Assembly: GCF_041146795.1 (NCBI RefSeq)
Contig: NC_135188.1
Coordinates: 3,892,419 to 3,956,418 of the forward strand
Direction: 5' to 3'
Source of the DNA: Maylandia zebra
Taxonomy: Eukaryota; Chordata; Actinopteri; Cichliformes; Cichlidae
Length of the DNA: 64,000 bases
Positions 1-32,982 of this stretch are shown here, piece by piece (the first letter of the stretch is position 1; each line of letters opens with the position of its first letter). A model generated the notes under the pieces. It searched no databases. It worked only from the letters and a program-made list of their open reading frames with translations, and was not told the DNA's origin. A program made the translations under genes and the position numbers.

Positions 1-1146
1 TAAACCCAGTTAGAGACCAGCGCTTTAAACACAGGAACAAGGAAGTTATTTAAGTTCTTCAAGAGTGTGTCATGAATTTCAACAAGTCAAATCCTTTCTG
101 GCATGAAGCTGCGCAAAGTGGCGTCATGCTCAAAGAAAGGAATGATTTCTAACAGTTTGCTGTTTTCTTAAAGTTATGCATCATTGGGCTGTCTGCAATC
201 AACAAGAATATAGTTTACCTTGAATAACAGAGTTCATTTATCAGACAAAAAGTTTTTTGGCAGCGGAGCCTTGGACTGGCTGGGATTCAAAACTTTGAAT
301 CGTAACCCGAAACATAAAGGTTTATTCAGAGTTATCAAGATTAGTCTTTGTCCCTCACAAAGATATAAAAGGAAAACTTCAACTTTAATAAATGTCAATA
401 GGCTTTATTATTGTGCCACACAAGGACAGGTCACCCTGCACATATATGTAAATTCAAGAGTTTGCCTTTGACACTGGGGCTGACCCTAAAACAAAGTGGA
501 AATTCAGCTACCGAGTGTTTACTGTCTTAGGTACAGCAACAAATGTTTGAATATTGGTAAATTATTATATTGTGGGCTATTTTTCTTGTTCGTTTGTGTT
601 TTTTAAGACCTGAAAACTATGCTGGATTCACCCTCTTGGAGGCAAGCACCAGAACATCTTTGCACAGTTTGCTTCATTGCATAGTTGCAAGTGAAACCAC
701 TTGACTGCATATGTAAGAACATCGAGAGCATGTCCGAGTAAATGTTCTGTTTTCCTTCATTTATTTAGTCGCAGCACACTATGCACCACAGAGCTGGGTG
801 AAGAATCAGAAATCAATGCCAAAAGAGAATTTTAGGGATCCAAGAATACCACAAATGTTATATTTTTGAAATGTATTTGAATTTTTTGGCTACCTTTTAA
901 TATACCGTGTTTAGTTTCACTGCGTTGATTCTGGTCTGCCTGATCTTCCAAGCTCACACGGGCTAGTTAACATGGTGGTGCTTCTCCTGCACATTACTTT
1001 TATTCTGTGCACATTTCTGCAGTGGTGGATAAAAACGAAAAAAATACATCCACCTCGAGATTTATCAGCAAACCTGAAAAAGATGTACATAATTTCTGCG
1101 TGTTCTTAGGAACCAACCTTTCTTACAGTACTCTCTTCTCATCCAG

Positions 1147-21890
<20,744 letters not shown>

Positions 21891-21993
21891 TGTATTTGTT
21901 TAACAGACTTTGGATTAGTAGACCTCTCTGATGTTTTCTAGGTATCTGGAAGAGTCTGTTGTGGATATTCATCTTTGGTAATAATATTAAAGG

Positions 21994-22117
21994 AATAAAA
22001 AAGCAGTTGTACATCTCCCAATATTATGTCTCCACAGACTTCAGCAAGACTTTCCCCTATAAAGAGGACATTTAATCTCCCCTGTTCCCAAATGACACCT
22101 CGGTATATATCAATAAA
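21994..22117 (+). terminator. Candidate CPAMD8 polyadenylation signals
   Basis: Two AATAAA hexamers lie 104 and 222 nt after the CPAMD8 stop codon, at 21994-21999 and 22112-22117. Either could set the 3' end. No transcript evidence is available. Confidence 0.45.
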
Positions 22118-23630
22118 GTGGTTTGATGACCATTAGCTTTCCAGTTTTTCCAAGGGTAGCTGCACAGGGAGAGACTGTCCTCACTTACTTTTGATAAAAA
22201 CCCAGTCACTTTGTTTTAAAGGCTTCAAGAGTTACTCCTAGGAGGCTTTCAAGGGATAAAGAGTTAAAGATGATCCTTTAAAGAACATATGTTCTGTTTT
22301 CTTGTCATCTACAGAAACACTCCCAGAGTGAAGCCATACCCACCTCCGAATTGTACATTATTTGTGAATATGCTAGTGAATGGAAAGAGAAGAGAGACTT
22401 GCTGAAAGGATGACATGGGGGGGTCTGGAGAATGAGTGTTTGACCTTGTGTGAGTCAGAGTGGATGCATTTATAAGCCTGTGTGTGCGCTTGGATGTGAC
22501 TGTGTACGTTTTTTATTAAGCTAGTATCCTCCAGACTTGTATTTTTCCTCCTCTAGACTCCTAGTAATCAATAGGCACAATATCATATTTGTTAATCACT
22601 GTACTGCCTTAATAATCACTAGAAGAAATAATCAAGTATTTATGTTTGTAATTACACCTGATGTTATGCAACGTATTTTGTTATATTTTCTATCTGTGGT
22701 ATTTATTTTTAGATAGAGATCATATCATTTTTATTTTCTAAGTCGCCCCCTCAGTACAATCTACCTGCCCCTTGTGGATTTTTAAGATGTATGCTATACT
22801 ATCCAAGGCATTTTTCTTTTTCTTTCATAGCAAGCTTTAACCCAGTTATTGCAATGTTTGATGAAATTCCTCTTCTGGTATCCTGCTGGAAAACAGACAT
22901 ATGCTAACCATATGCTTTACGGAAACATAAGCTGAAATGTTTTTCATTTTAAAGATTTTTGGGGGGCATTTTTGTCTTATTAGACAGCAGAGTAGAGATT
23001 GACAAGAAACACAAGGAGGCAGAAGGGGACTGGCATGCAACAAAGGCCTCTGGCCGACTCTGACTTTTACAGTTCGACCCAGCTGTAGTGTTTCTGAAAC
23101 TATTCTGCCAAGATACCAGCATCTCCTCTCACCATTGAGATTTGATTGTACAGCTCATAAGCTATTTTGTTTTTTTGTTCAATTTTGATCTTTGAAGCAG
23201 TCAAGTTAAAAATATTAAAGAATAATAAAGAATGAAGTTTTGATTTCTGTAAAAGTACCAAATTTGATCAAATGTAACCCAGATCGATATCAAATATTGT
23301 GATTTTTTAAAACAAATGAGAATAAAATTTGTATGCAGTTTAGGCCTTTGGTTTTGTTACTTCACTACCTGTGTTTCTCCAACTGACTCACTGAGATATC
23401 TGCATCTGCAGCACAGTACGTGTCTCTTTTTTCAACTAGCAGAGCTGCAGTGCAGTTCTTTATGAGAGATGTGTTGCTCCATTTCCCTTAAATGGACGGT
23501 GAAGTCAGCAGTCAACTGTATTATACTCAGCTGTTTCAAAGGGCCTTCTGCTTTCACTCTCTTATTCCTTGTATGTAGCTGCATTAGAGACAGAAAGCAT
23601 GTTAGTGTGTGTGAATTTGTACCTAACTGC

Positions 23631-23760
23631 ATAGAATAGAATAGAATAGAATAGAATAGAATAGCCTTTATTGTCATTGTACAGAGTACAGCAAAATTGG
23701 AGTGCCACTCCCTTGGTGCAAGATTCAATAATAAATATAAATGTAAAATATAAAAAGTAC
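23631..23760 (-). repeat. LINE-like 3' tail with (TTCTA)n satellite
   Basis: On the minus strand the sequence reads toward ACAATGACAATAAAGGC and then a TTCTA pentamer repeat (23631-23664 on plus). A poly-adenylation-like tail followed by a short tandem repeat is typical of L2-type fish LINE ends. Only the 3' untranslated part is present. Confidence 0.65.
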
Positions 23761-25164
23761 AATAAAACAATCGCAAGTATTCAAACAATAGTAAATAAGA
23801 TATATACAGGATAGCAGCATACTTGCACATGTTTGAGCCTTAATGTGTTGGTGTTATTTAGGTTGCCAAAGGAGGGCACCCCCAGGAGAGAGTTAAAGCC
23901 TGTGAAAGTTTAATGTTTGCTTACTGCACGTCACTTGTCGACCCTCTCGGTTACAGTTGTCTCTGGAAACTGGCAGCTCAGGCCTTTAAACCGAATCAAA
24001 TCAACACATAACTGTGTCTGGAAAGTGTGCTTGGCTCGAGGTTAAGGTTGATAAATCAGGGGGTTGTTAATTCACTGTGTATTCCATCAGTTCAACAGGA
24101 GATGCCAAAATACAGGTTCATGTGTGCTGCACTACATTTGACTCTGGTTTGGGGTTTTATAGCGTGTACTCTGCATCAAAGCGTTGCTGTGCTTGTTCAT
24201 TCATTTTAAAGGAAATCTCTCTGCGTTCGTACTTACAGAAATAATATAAAGCCATGTGGCTGCACTGTATAGAGATCTGGTACCGTCAGCAGCGTGAGGC
24301 CAAATTTGAAGTTATCAAACTCTGAGCAGTGACAGCTGATGTAGCTGCTCATTCTGAATGGAAAACTTTGTTCTTGTTGTGACAACGAGGCAGCGGTGCA
24401 GGGGACCAGGCTGCAGCAAGCTACCCTCAGCAGTCTCCGTGGCAACTGTACGCATGGCTGAAGAGTGATATTGCGTCTCCACGCTGTGATGAGCAGAAAG
24501 AGTCAAAAGAGAAAGGACGGAGAGGGGGATCTTGGTTTCATGGTTTGCGGGGGGAGCGAGCTAGCGTTACATGAGAGTGAATCGGAGTGATGACATTGTT
24601 TCTAAGTGCCAGCTGAGTGCACCTATACACCTACCCCCATGGAGGAAGGGCTAATGACCTGTCCAAGCATCCACTGATGAAGCATTTGGACAAAGGGGCA
24701 AACGGGCAGACAGAGTAAACCCTATCCAGGGTAGATCCTCCTCTGTTGTTGACACTTTGACAAGCATTATGGGTCTCAGGTTTCCTGATTGCTTTGGAGG
24801 AAATTGGTGATTGATCCTAGATCAGGCAGGGTTCTGGGTTTCTAAAGTCACCTGGGGCTTTGGTGATGCTGGATCAAGAGGAAGCACAGATATCTAACAA
24901 AAAAGAAACAGACAATAGACCAAGAGCAGCCTGAATGAAGGAATCACTTGTGCCTCTGAATCTGATGACTGAATTTCCTGAAGCCTGCCTCACTTTTAGC
25001 TGAAAAGGGACATTACCTGTGCAAAGACCCCAGTTCAGCTATTTTTATTTATTTATTTTTAAATGGTTTTACGAGCATATAATGCCCAGAGCAATCTGAT
25101 ACTTCTATAGAACCACTACCATTGCTGGACTCCTGAAGTAACTATCAATTCTGCAAAGAGTAAG

Positions 25165-27005
25165 ATGGAGAAAAAATACCCAGTAATTGCTGGACGAGAA
25201 AAAGGTAAGTCATCGTGAATAATGATCATGGTTCTTTTTTTAAATGTAAATTAATATTTACAAATAAATATCAGTAGCTTAATATACTGCAGTTAAGCAG
25301 AGTGGGTCGTTTTGCAGTGGGCAGACCTGTCAGGACTTGCTCCACTCTGTGAAAAAAATGCTCCCACCTTGTTAGCTGTTTGACATAGTGTGCATAATAG
25401 TGTTTCATTCAAGGCTGAAAACTGGAAGGCTAATCTCTAAAATTCACATGAATATTAATTTGTATTGTCTAGTTATCTTAGGCAAAATTATACAGACCTT
25501 ATTTGCAGAGAACCTTACATAAAGCTGCGTTCACAATCAAAGGAGCCACTGTCACTTTAGAATTGTCCACATGTATGATTTTTGTAAACTGGATGTAATT
25601 TAAGACACTTGTATTTTGAGGTTATGGCAACTTTGTGACATCTTCTGCTGTTTCAAGGGCCTGGACCTGGTCGCTATGGGCTTCCTCCCACTATTGGATT
25701 TATTGGCCATGACTTCACAAAGTCAACTAGCCCTGCCTACACTTTCCATGGAAGGATGACTGATAATAGTGAGCACTGCTCTTGCTTTATGGTTTATCAG
25801 AAGTGGGTACTTTGAGGGCTAGTTTTCAAGTTTAACTTAAAGCTAACTAAAGTTTTACTTTTTCTTTTTTTTTTTTGCAGATTTTTTTCTTTTTATTTAT
25901 TCTATGACTAACTAAATAACGCCTTTTTTTCGTCAAACTGCTGATTTAGGACACAAATTAGCTGAAAGCATTACAGTCACCAATACACACATTTCACAGT
26001 AATTTATATCGTTTATGTCTTTGTTTTCACAATGATTTCCTCTCCTGTAAAAATGATCTCACAAAAATTTCCGTTTGGTGTGATGTCAAATTCAACCACT
26101 AGGTGGAGACAAGACGTTTTTCTTCACTTTTTGTTATTTTTTTAAAACTGCATCTACAGATTTTCAGGATCAAATCAAATCAAACTAAGCAAAAAGAATG
26201 AAAAGAAGTTTACTCTTTAAAAATATACATTTGTAATTATCCAATTAATTTTTAACAGTATATAGTGTTGACTCCAGTCCAGGGCCTCGGTATCACATTG
26301 ATGCAAGAATCACTCGATTTGGAAAGGATGGCACACCTGCATACTCAATGCTGGGTAAAGTCAAAGCCCAGAGTAAGTATGCTTTCCTTCATTATTGGAG
26401 TTTATTTTAAAATTAATTGTGACATATTGTATATCAGTCAGATCAATAGATTAGTGAAGAAAACATGTACTTTTGACCCTTCTGGAGAACCCCATGTGAT
26501 TGTCTTCTGCTCACTAGAGGAGCTTTTCCACACACCAGGACCCGGTGCATACAGCCCTGAGAGAGCCCCACCATGCAACCTGCAGCGCAGACCTCCATCC
26601 TACACCATGGGCTCTCGCACACACTACCGCAGTGTTGACTCGGTCCCAGCTCCCAACAAGTACTCTCTACCGCCACTTATGGGCGCTCAAGTCCCAAACA
26701 AGGCATCCAGTGCAAGCTACACAATATCAGGTGGTCTCAGCATAGGGGGACCATCTGAGGATTTAGCCAAGACTCCTGCGCCTTGCAGATACAATAGTAC
26801 AGACCCAAATGTTTATCTGCTCCGACGGCCAGCGTTTTCCATGTCGGGACGTCACAGTTTACCCAGAGATGGCACCAAGAAACCAGGTCCAGGAACATAT
26901 AATCCAGAGAAAGTTACAGTCCACAAGGCCCGGGCACCAGCCTACTCCCTGGGTATCAGACACTCAGAATTTGTTACTCCACTTATTGTCAATATTTCTG
27001 ACTAA
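25165..27005 (+). CDS. odf3l2: Outer dense fiber protein 3-like 2 (ODF3L2/CIMAP1D), SHIPPO-repeat protein
   Basis: Four exons, 25165-25204, 25658-25768, 26259-26372 and 26518-27005, give a 250-residue protein. It is built of Pro-Gly-Pro (SHIPPO) repeats: GPGPGRYGLPP, SSPGPRYHID, HTPGPGAYSPE, and KPGPGTYNPE near the C-terminus, with two degenerate ones between (PAPNKYSLPP, TPAPCRYNS). DGTPAYSMLG is a further family hallmark. Members are sperm-tail and ciliary microtubule-associated proteins, so a role in axonemes is likely. The start (MEKKYPVIAG) is the first ATG in frame and sits just before a good donor. ODF3 paralogues share the repeats; the ODF3L2 call leans on SHC2 being the next plus-strand gene, as in human. 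An open frame runs from the intron into the last exon (26265 onward) but would skip the real acceptor. Confidence 0.88.
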
Positions 27006-27043
27006 ACAGTCATCTGAGAGAAAATTACATCATCCTTCAATTA

Positions 27044-27049
27044 AATAAA
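27044..27049 (+). terminator. ODF3L2 polyadenylation signal
   Basis: AATAAA lies 38 nt after the ODF3L2 stop codon. A short 3' UTR is implied. Confidence 0.7.
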
Positions 27050-27083
27050 AAGAAAAGCAGCAAGTATTAAGGAATTAGCATAT

Positions 27084-27089
27084 TTTATT
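27084..27089 (-). terminator. Cks gene polyadenylation signal on the minus strand
   Basis: TTTATT on plus reads AATAAA on minus, about 500 nt after the Cks stop. It lies only 35 nt from the ODF3L2 signal, so the two convergent transcripts would end almost at the same place or overlap slightly. Confidence 0.6.
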
Positions 27090-27590
27090 TGTCCAGTATC
27101 AAAGAACTTGACAAATCAACCATAACGGAGAGCCAAATGTATATCAAGAAATAACATATGCACATAAAATACATACATTCAAGGAATTATCAAGAAATGT
27201 TTTAACAAAAATGTTAGGGATGTCATTGGTTTGAGCAAAATAAAATCATATGCTCATATGGCCATTTAGTAAATAGATCAGTCTTGACAACATTACACCT
27301 AAAGATAAAAAAAAAAATTGGTAAATTGTACAATTGACAGGCAAACTTCCACCTTCAAATTGTTTTAAGTTATCATTCACAGTGAAAACAAGACATTTTT
27401 GTCTCTCATAACCTCTAAAAACTGAGGAAATTTGAATGAAGAAACACAAAAATATATACACACAAAACTACAGGGCATCTACACAATATATCACAACACA
27501 TATAGATTTATGTGCAGGACAGATATAGGATCGAAAGACAATACATATCAGCAGAGGAGATAGCAGGTATTTTAACAGACAGCTTCCCCT

Positions 27591-29943
27591 TTAATCCTTT
27601 GGGAGAGGCCTTCTGAAAAGCAGTATGTGTGGCTCTAGGGAGTAAAGCAAGAAAGGATCTGTCAGCATCATCAGTAAGTCATCAAACACAGTCAAGCCTA
27701 CAGCTGTACGTCGTCTACACCCAAATTTGATCGTGGCCAAATAATGCAGTGTAGAAGCTGTACAATGACAGATTCAATTCTTATGTCAACTTTAGCATAA
27801 TACTCATATGCTGTTGAAAGTATATTGAAGGGGTTTCAAACACGGGGGCCAAATGCAGCTCAGCAAATGCAGAGCCAAGTCAAAATTTTGTTATCAACTT
27901 ATTGAAATTGAAAAAAATAAGAATTTTGAGTTAGTAAGTCAAAATCTTGAGACAATAACCTGAAATTTTAGACTTAGAGCTTTTTATTGTCATTGTGCAG
28001 TTTCTTGCACAGTGAAATTGGGTAGCTGGACCACAAAGGTGCAAAAATAAGAAGAGAAAACAATATACAACAAGGGGGGAAATAAATAAGAAAATAAAAT
28101 AAAAAGCAATATATGTATACATATATGCGAGTGAAACTATATACACATGCTGTATGCGTAAGAAACATTGAAACAGAAACATTGTGGGTCTGTATACAAG
28201 GGCAATTATAAAATATAATAATTGAAATGGTATGGATGTCAAAAAAACGTTCTTATGTTTGTTTATTTTTACCAACAATAACAAGGTTCTATAGGGTAAT
28301 TATTAAATGTTTTTAGTCAGTAAAACACCTTGCCGTTACCAGCGTTTCTTCACATGACTGATAATTTATGGACATTTAATTCAGATTGCTTGGATCATAA
28401 AAAACAAAAACAAACAAACACAAAAAACCAAACAAAAAAACCCCAATATTGCTTCTTTCCAAAAAAATTAACATTTAAATCTTCTCTAATTTTGTATATT
28501 CACTGTGATCTACACATTTTAATATATCTTCCTGGGAACCAAGGAAAAAAAGAATCTTCCCATTGAACTTTTTTGTGATTACCATCCTCTTTGGAGCTAA
28601 AAGAGGCCACCCAAACACATGGGATATCAATGGAAAGCCCAGAATGTCCTCCATTTAGTCCCTCAGGACTTAGTAGTATAGCTCAAATAAGTCAAAAGAT
28701 ATAGACCAAAAACAAATGCCCATTACAAAGGACATAAATGAATAGGCTGGTTCTCAGGAGGATGTGTCATAATGGTACTGGCTGTTTTTAAAACAAACAA
28801 ACAAAACAAAACACCTTCTTGAAATTGTGCTTATTTTTCTTACAGTTTCTCAGGGTCTCAACCATCTCTCCTGTGGATGTACTACTTCTTACCCACACAA
28901 GATCAAACTAGGCTCTTATGAGTTTGGCCCTGATATAGGGTCACCATGAAAATCACCCTGATATAGTCATCCCTCTTCTTTGATACATATACCAGGAAGA
29001 GATCTGTTCATAATGGCCAATAGAATACACACCATGTAAAAAGGCTGAGCTAAAGCTAAAGGCTTCAGCGTAGAGTGAGCAATGTTATGGCCTGTAAATG
29101 GTAAGTGGCCTGTATTTGTATAGCGCTTTACACTACATTCAGTCATTCACACATTGGTGATGGCAAGCTACAATGTAGCCACAGCTGCCGTGGGGCGCAC
29201 TGACAGAGGGGAGGCTGTTATAGCTTTTTTTTTTATAATAGCAACCCTGATCATTCCCTGGAGACGCTTTCCTACTCAAGTGACAGTAAACAGATGGTGA
29301 AATGTCTGGTTTAAAACAAAAAAAGAAAAGAGCCCTAAAACACATATTTGCTTTTACTGTGCTTCATAGTTTTCCAAAGGTTTGACAAATACACAGAAAC
29401 GTGGTATTTTCACCACCTTAGATTCAAAGAATGATGACGTCAATTTGTAGTTCTTTAGATGCACACATGGGCGTCTGACTTAATTTTCAAGACAAGACTG
29501 AGGAAAATGTGAACTTATCCTTCACACCGTGATTACTGACCTGGTTTATGGATCATGTAGTGAATCCAGCCCTGGCTCTGTTGGACTCCAAGTCCTCTCC
29601 ACTCTTCTTCTGTCATCAGGTGGGAGGAGGGCACCAGTTTGGACAGCTGCTTAGGAAGCACAACATGCCTGAGGATGGAAATATAACAAACATATTGTTA
29701 ATTGCCTACTAGGGGTCAGACAGTTTATTTTGATATATTTTAATATCAACTGCTAACGCTAACACAAGACGTCTCAATTTACAGCGGCAATAAGTTATCT
29801 CCACCACGTTCAAAAGCTACTTTGACCTTAGCTAATTACTCGAACTAAATTAACGGACTCTTGAAAACGTTAAAAACACAATACCTGTACTCGAAGTCGT
29901 CATCGGTGTACTTGTCAGAATAGAAAATCTGTTTTTTCGACAT
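27591..29943 (-). CDS. cks2: Cyclin-dependent kinase regulatory subunit, CKS2-like
   Basis: Three minus-strand exons, 29943-29885, 29668-29541 and 27634-27591, join in frame to a 76-residue protein, close to the usual Cks length. Cks proteins bind CDK1/CDK2 and carry a phosphate-binding pocket that docks phosphorylated substrates. The hallmarks are present: [45 protein letters not shown], and the C-terminal strand [12 protein letters not shown]. Basic residues of the anion pocket (Lys and Arg near the start, Arg of EYR, the W and Q of VQQSQGW) are all kept. LSK-VP and the LPKD end look more like CKS2 than CKS1B, but the paralogues are very close. Two long GC-poor introns separate the exons; the second holds repeats. 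Confidence 0.92.
27975..28200 (-). repeat. LINE-like 3' end fragment
   Basis: Plus-strand TTTTATTGTCATTGTGCAG resembles the tail at 23665 and reads on minus as an ACAATGACAATAAA-type LINE end. It lies in the second Cks intron and is followed by A-rich, low-complexity sequence up to about 28440. Confidence 0.5.
29095..29215. repeat. Dispersed fish repeat fragment
   Basis: TGTATTTGTATAGCGCTTTA followed by a stretch on CATTCACACATT and GGTGATGGCAAGC matches my memory of a repeat widespread in fish genomes. It sits in the second Cks intron. The family is not named. Confidence 0.5.
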
Positions 29944-30074
29944 TTTCAGTTGACAAAAGCAACAAAACTGAGCTTCAAAGAGCTGATACTGGATAATGTG
30001 AACCAAATATGTTCGCTAGCAGTATCTACAAGCTCAACGAACTACTGTCATCTGCCGCTGTTTTCTGGGGATGA

Positions 30075-30111
30075 TTCAAACCCCAACGGTTACCCGCACT
30101 CCCCTGATTGG
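30075..30111 (-). promoter_or_regulatory. Cell-cycle promoter elements of the Cks gene
   Basis: On the minus strand, about 130-170 nt upstream of the Cks ATG, a CCAAT box (30107-30111) is followed 26 nt later by TTTGAA (30075-30080), the CHR consensus. A CCGTTGG Myb-like site lies between them (30084-30090). CCAAT boxes near a CHR bind NF-Y and the DREAM/MuvB complex in G2/M genes, and Cks genes are known targets of this type. The motif match is seen; function is inferred. Confidence 0.55.
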
Positions 30112-30249
30112 TCAAAGCAGCAGCACGCGGACTTAACAGGATCGTCTATTCAAAGAAAGATGACTCCCTCCGCAAGGAAAACACAAGCCTTGAGGCGAAG
30201 CGCTATCGCGATAGAATTTGTACATTTAACGGTATATTAGGAATGGCTA

Positions 30250-32982
30250 TATATAAGATTTAAAAAAAAATACGTTTTTGATTTTTTAAACCCAAGGTTT
30301 GTGTTGTATTTTGAAAAGTTTGTGGTCGTTTTGTCAGATATGTTGAGAAGTTGACACAGTAAAAGATCTTCGGCTCTCAATTATCTCTGCTACGTAGTTG
30401 ATCTTCTGCAAGAGAGGACTTTTGACGTAGACGAGCCGACAACGGAGGGTAAACTTTCAGGAGAAAAGTACACAGGGTTGGCGATGTATCCACTGGGGGT
30501 GAAATCGTATGTATGATTCACTTCTATACTTTCTGTTCGACCTGTGGTGTATTCACAACAGCATGGGAATATTACGGAGCCCCGCAGAACACTTAGCATG
30601 ACTACATACATTTTATTATTTTTAAAAAGCACTTTTGTCATAGAACACTGAAAGTGAATATGGCAAAAATATTTAGAAAAGCATCCATCAGCATTATCAG
30701 TAAGTGATTAAACAGTACAGTCAAGATGCAGGTCGTTTACACCCAACTTTCATAGCCAAATTGTATATATATGTTTTGTATAAATAGCCTTATATTCTCA
30801 GTCTACTAACTTACTGCGAACTCATTCTACATTTTAACCAAATAACAGCTTAAATTTTCTGTGCTGGAGGTACCTTATGACGTTTTGTTGTATTAGGTTG
30901 TGTCAGTGGCTGCTAATGAGTGGTGTGTTATTCAGAGCAGGATTTGTTCCACTTGTATATGTAAATTCATGAGGTAAATCCGTTGACTCTTGAAATACAG
31001 AGAAAAAAAATGTGTGAATTAAATTGGAATTGGTATCATTTGTAGAATGAAAGTGGAAGTAAGAGTTTGAGGAAATAACATGAACACTTTAATTTTATAC
31101 ATGACACTCAAGTGTTTTGCCAGGGAAAATGGGGAACAGAAAATACCGAGAAAGGCTACTGCATCTGTCAACATGCATCGATTACATCTGGTTTATCAGT
31201 AACTTTTTATACTCTAGCAAACAACCACTGCAGTGGTCATGTAGCAGCTTTCTCAGAGCCTGACACAGGTAAGATCCATGCTTCTTTCTAACTTTAAGAT
31301 TGCAAATGTGTCAGTCGCATGCCTGTATAATCTATTATCTTGTTACTATTGTTCTGAATGAATTGGGCTGTAGTTTGTTTACTGTAGTTGTTGGTGTTGG
31401 ATAAATGCCATGGTCTCCAGGTTCTCCAGATTCTCTGAAGCGCTGTAGAAATCCCGTGAATTACAGACCTTTCTTCAGCTTTTTGGCATGACAGAGTGTT
31501 GGGTTAGACACAATATATTTCTAGAAACTTGTTTTGGGGAATAGGTTTTCCTTCTGTCTTCTGTGTCAGTATCCTTTTTACTACTGTACCTGTTTACGTG
31601 ATTCGACTGAAAATCATCGTTTAACTCGCTTTATGTTTCTCACAGAGAATCCTGACTCCTGATGCGTACCTTCTGTTGCCTTTGTGTAAGACGGAGGAAT
31701 GCAGTTGTGAGAGAGAAGCAGGAAAGAGGTTGAACGGGGGAAAGGGAAAAAGAGAGAGCAGCTAAAAGGATCTTGCTGAGATGGCTGATTGTTCTCTTGG
31801 GAGACGGTTGGGAGGGAGATGGGAAGGGAATTCAGGCAGATGGAATAGGGTGGATGTTTTTAGAGATGTAGTCCCTTAGGAGAGTGGCTGCATTGTTTTC
31901 TTTGTGAAGTCTTTGCCTATAACCAGGATCAATTATAAGCATACATCAAATCATACAAAATTCACTTTAACTAAATGGACAGGAAATTTTCTGATATTCA
32001 TCAACATCCAAACTCAATACCCTAAATATTTTAACTTTATATCTCAATTTAGCTAGTTCTAGAGCTTTGTTCTTCTGTTGCTGTACATTTGTGTTATTTG
32101 TTTTTATGCGATTTACAGTAGTGTTGGTTACTTTTTGAACATGTGAATTTAAATTAAGGACATTATTTTGTGTTAGTTATCAAAATGCAGAGACAGTTGA
32201 AATACAGAAGGCATAGATAAAAAATACACAGAAAATCCATAGATAAGAAAAATTCCAAATGATAATGAACTGACAATGGATGGGCAAGATGCTTCGGATG
32301 TTTCCAGCCTCTCGCCCAGTGTTAGCTGGGATCCCAGCTGGTTAAGTGGTTAAGTGGATGGATATATCGTTTTATTTCAGTCATATTTTTACCATCTTAA
32401 AAGCAATGCAGCCTTTTTTATAATCTTAATATCACTGTTTTTTTTATTGTCGGAGGTCAAATGCTGGCATAGAGTTCATTTGAGGAGTAGATTCCAAAAT
32501 GTAATGATTACTGGCTCCAATTACTGCCTTGCTGAATGTACTTTATGTAGAAACACAGGTGCTCTGTAGTGTCAATGTGTACGTGTGTCTGGGAGCCGGG
32601 TGGTTCAGGCAGATGTGTTTTGGCTAATACAGTCTGAGAGCAGCTGGGCAGGGCTAATAGACCAATGACATCATCCAAAGAGAGAGAGAAGAGAGAGAAC
32701 AAGACTGGGAGCACAGCTTGCCTAAGGCAGGGAGAGGGAGCGGGGCAGCTCAGTGAGGAGAGCAGCATGAGAGCGGGACAGTGTGTGTGTGTGAACGGGA
32801 GAGGACCAGACAGCATTCAGTTGACTTTGACAAGGATATAAGACCAACAAGATTTTCCTGCTAGTTTTCTCCTCCTCCTTCTTTGCACCTTTCCCCCTCC
32901 CCTTCCCCCCTTTCCCCTTTTTCTTCCATCCTGTGGCAGTTATCCCCACTCACAGGTCCTGCTTCAGGCGGCTACTCCGGGC
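30250..32982. other. Intergenic region between the Cks gene and SHC2
   Basis: No gene was found. A dispersed-repeat fragment lies at 32283-32365, and a GA-rich then CT-rich tract at about 32680-32930 leads into the SHC2 start, probably its 5' UTR and promoter. Confidence 0.55.
32283..32365. repeat. Dispersed repeat tail
   Basis: CTCGCCCAGTGTTAGCTGGG, then a truncated middle and a TTAAGTGGATGGAT end, matches a tail I recall from common fish LINE/SINE elements. Only the 3' end is present. Confidence 0.6.

Larger units (their letters stand above)
21891..25164. other. Intergenic region between CPAMD8 and ODF3L2
   Basis: Apart from the CPAMD8 3' UTR at its left end and the LINE-like tail at 23631-23760, I see no gene here. 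The promoter of the ODF3L2 gene should lie in its last kilobase, but no clear core element is visible. Confidence 0.6.

Noticed and set aside
1-1146. Search for the CPAMD8 thioester Cys-Gln exon
   Set aside because: No GCGEQ-like coding stretch with splice sites was found, so the exon is taken to lie outside the window.
26265-26517. Upstream extension of the last ODF3L2 exon as one long frame
   Set aside because: The region contains a phase-correct GT donor at 26373 and AG acceptor at 26516; the protein read across it is not SHIPPO-like.
29950-30240. 96-codon plus-strand frame divergent from the Cks gene
   Set aside because: It covers the Cks promoter elements and shows no recognised domain; chance frame in GC-richer DNA is more likely.
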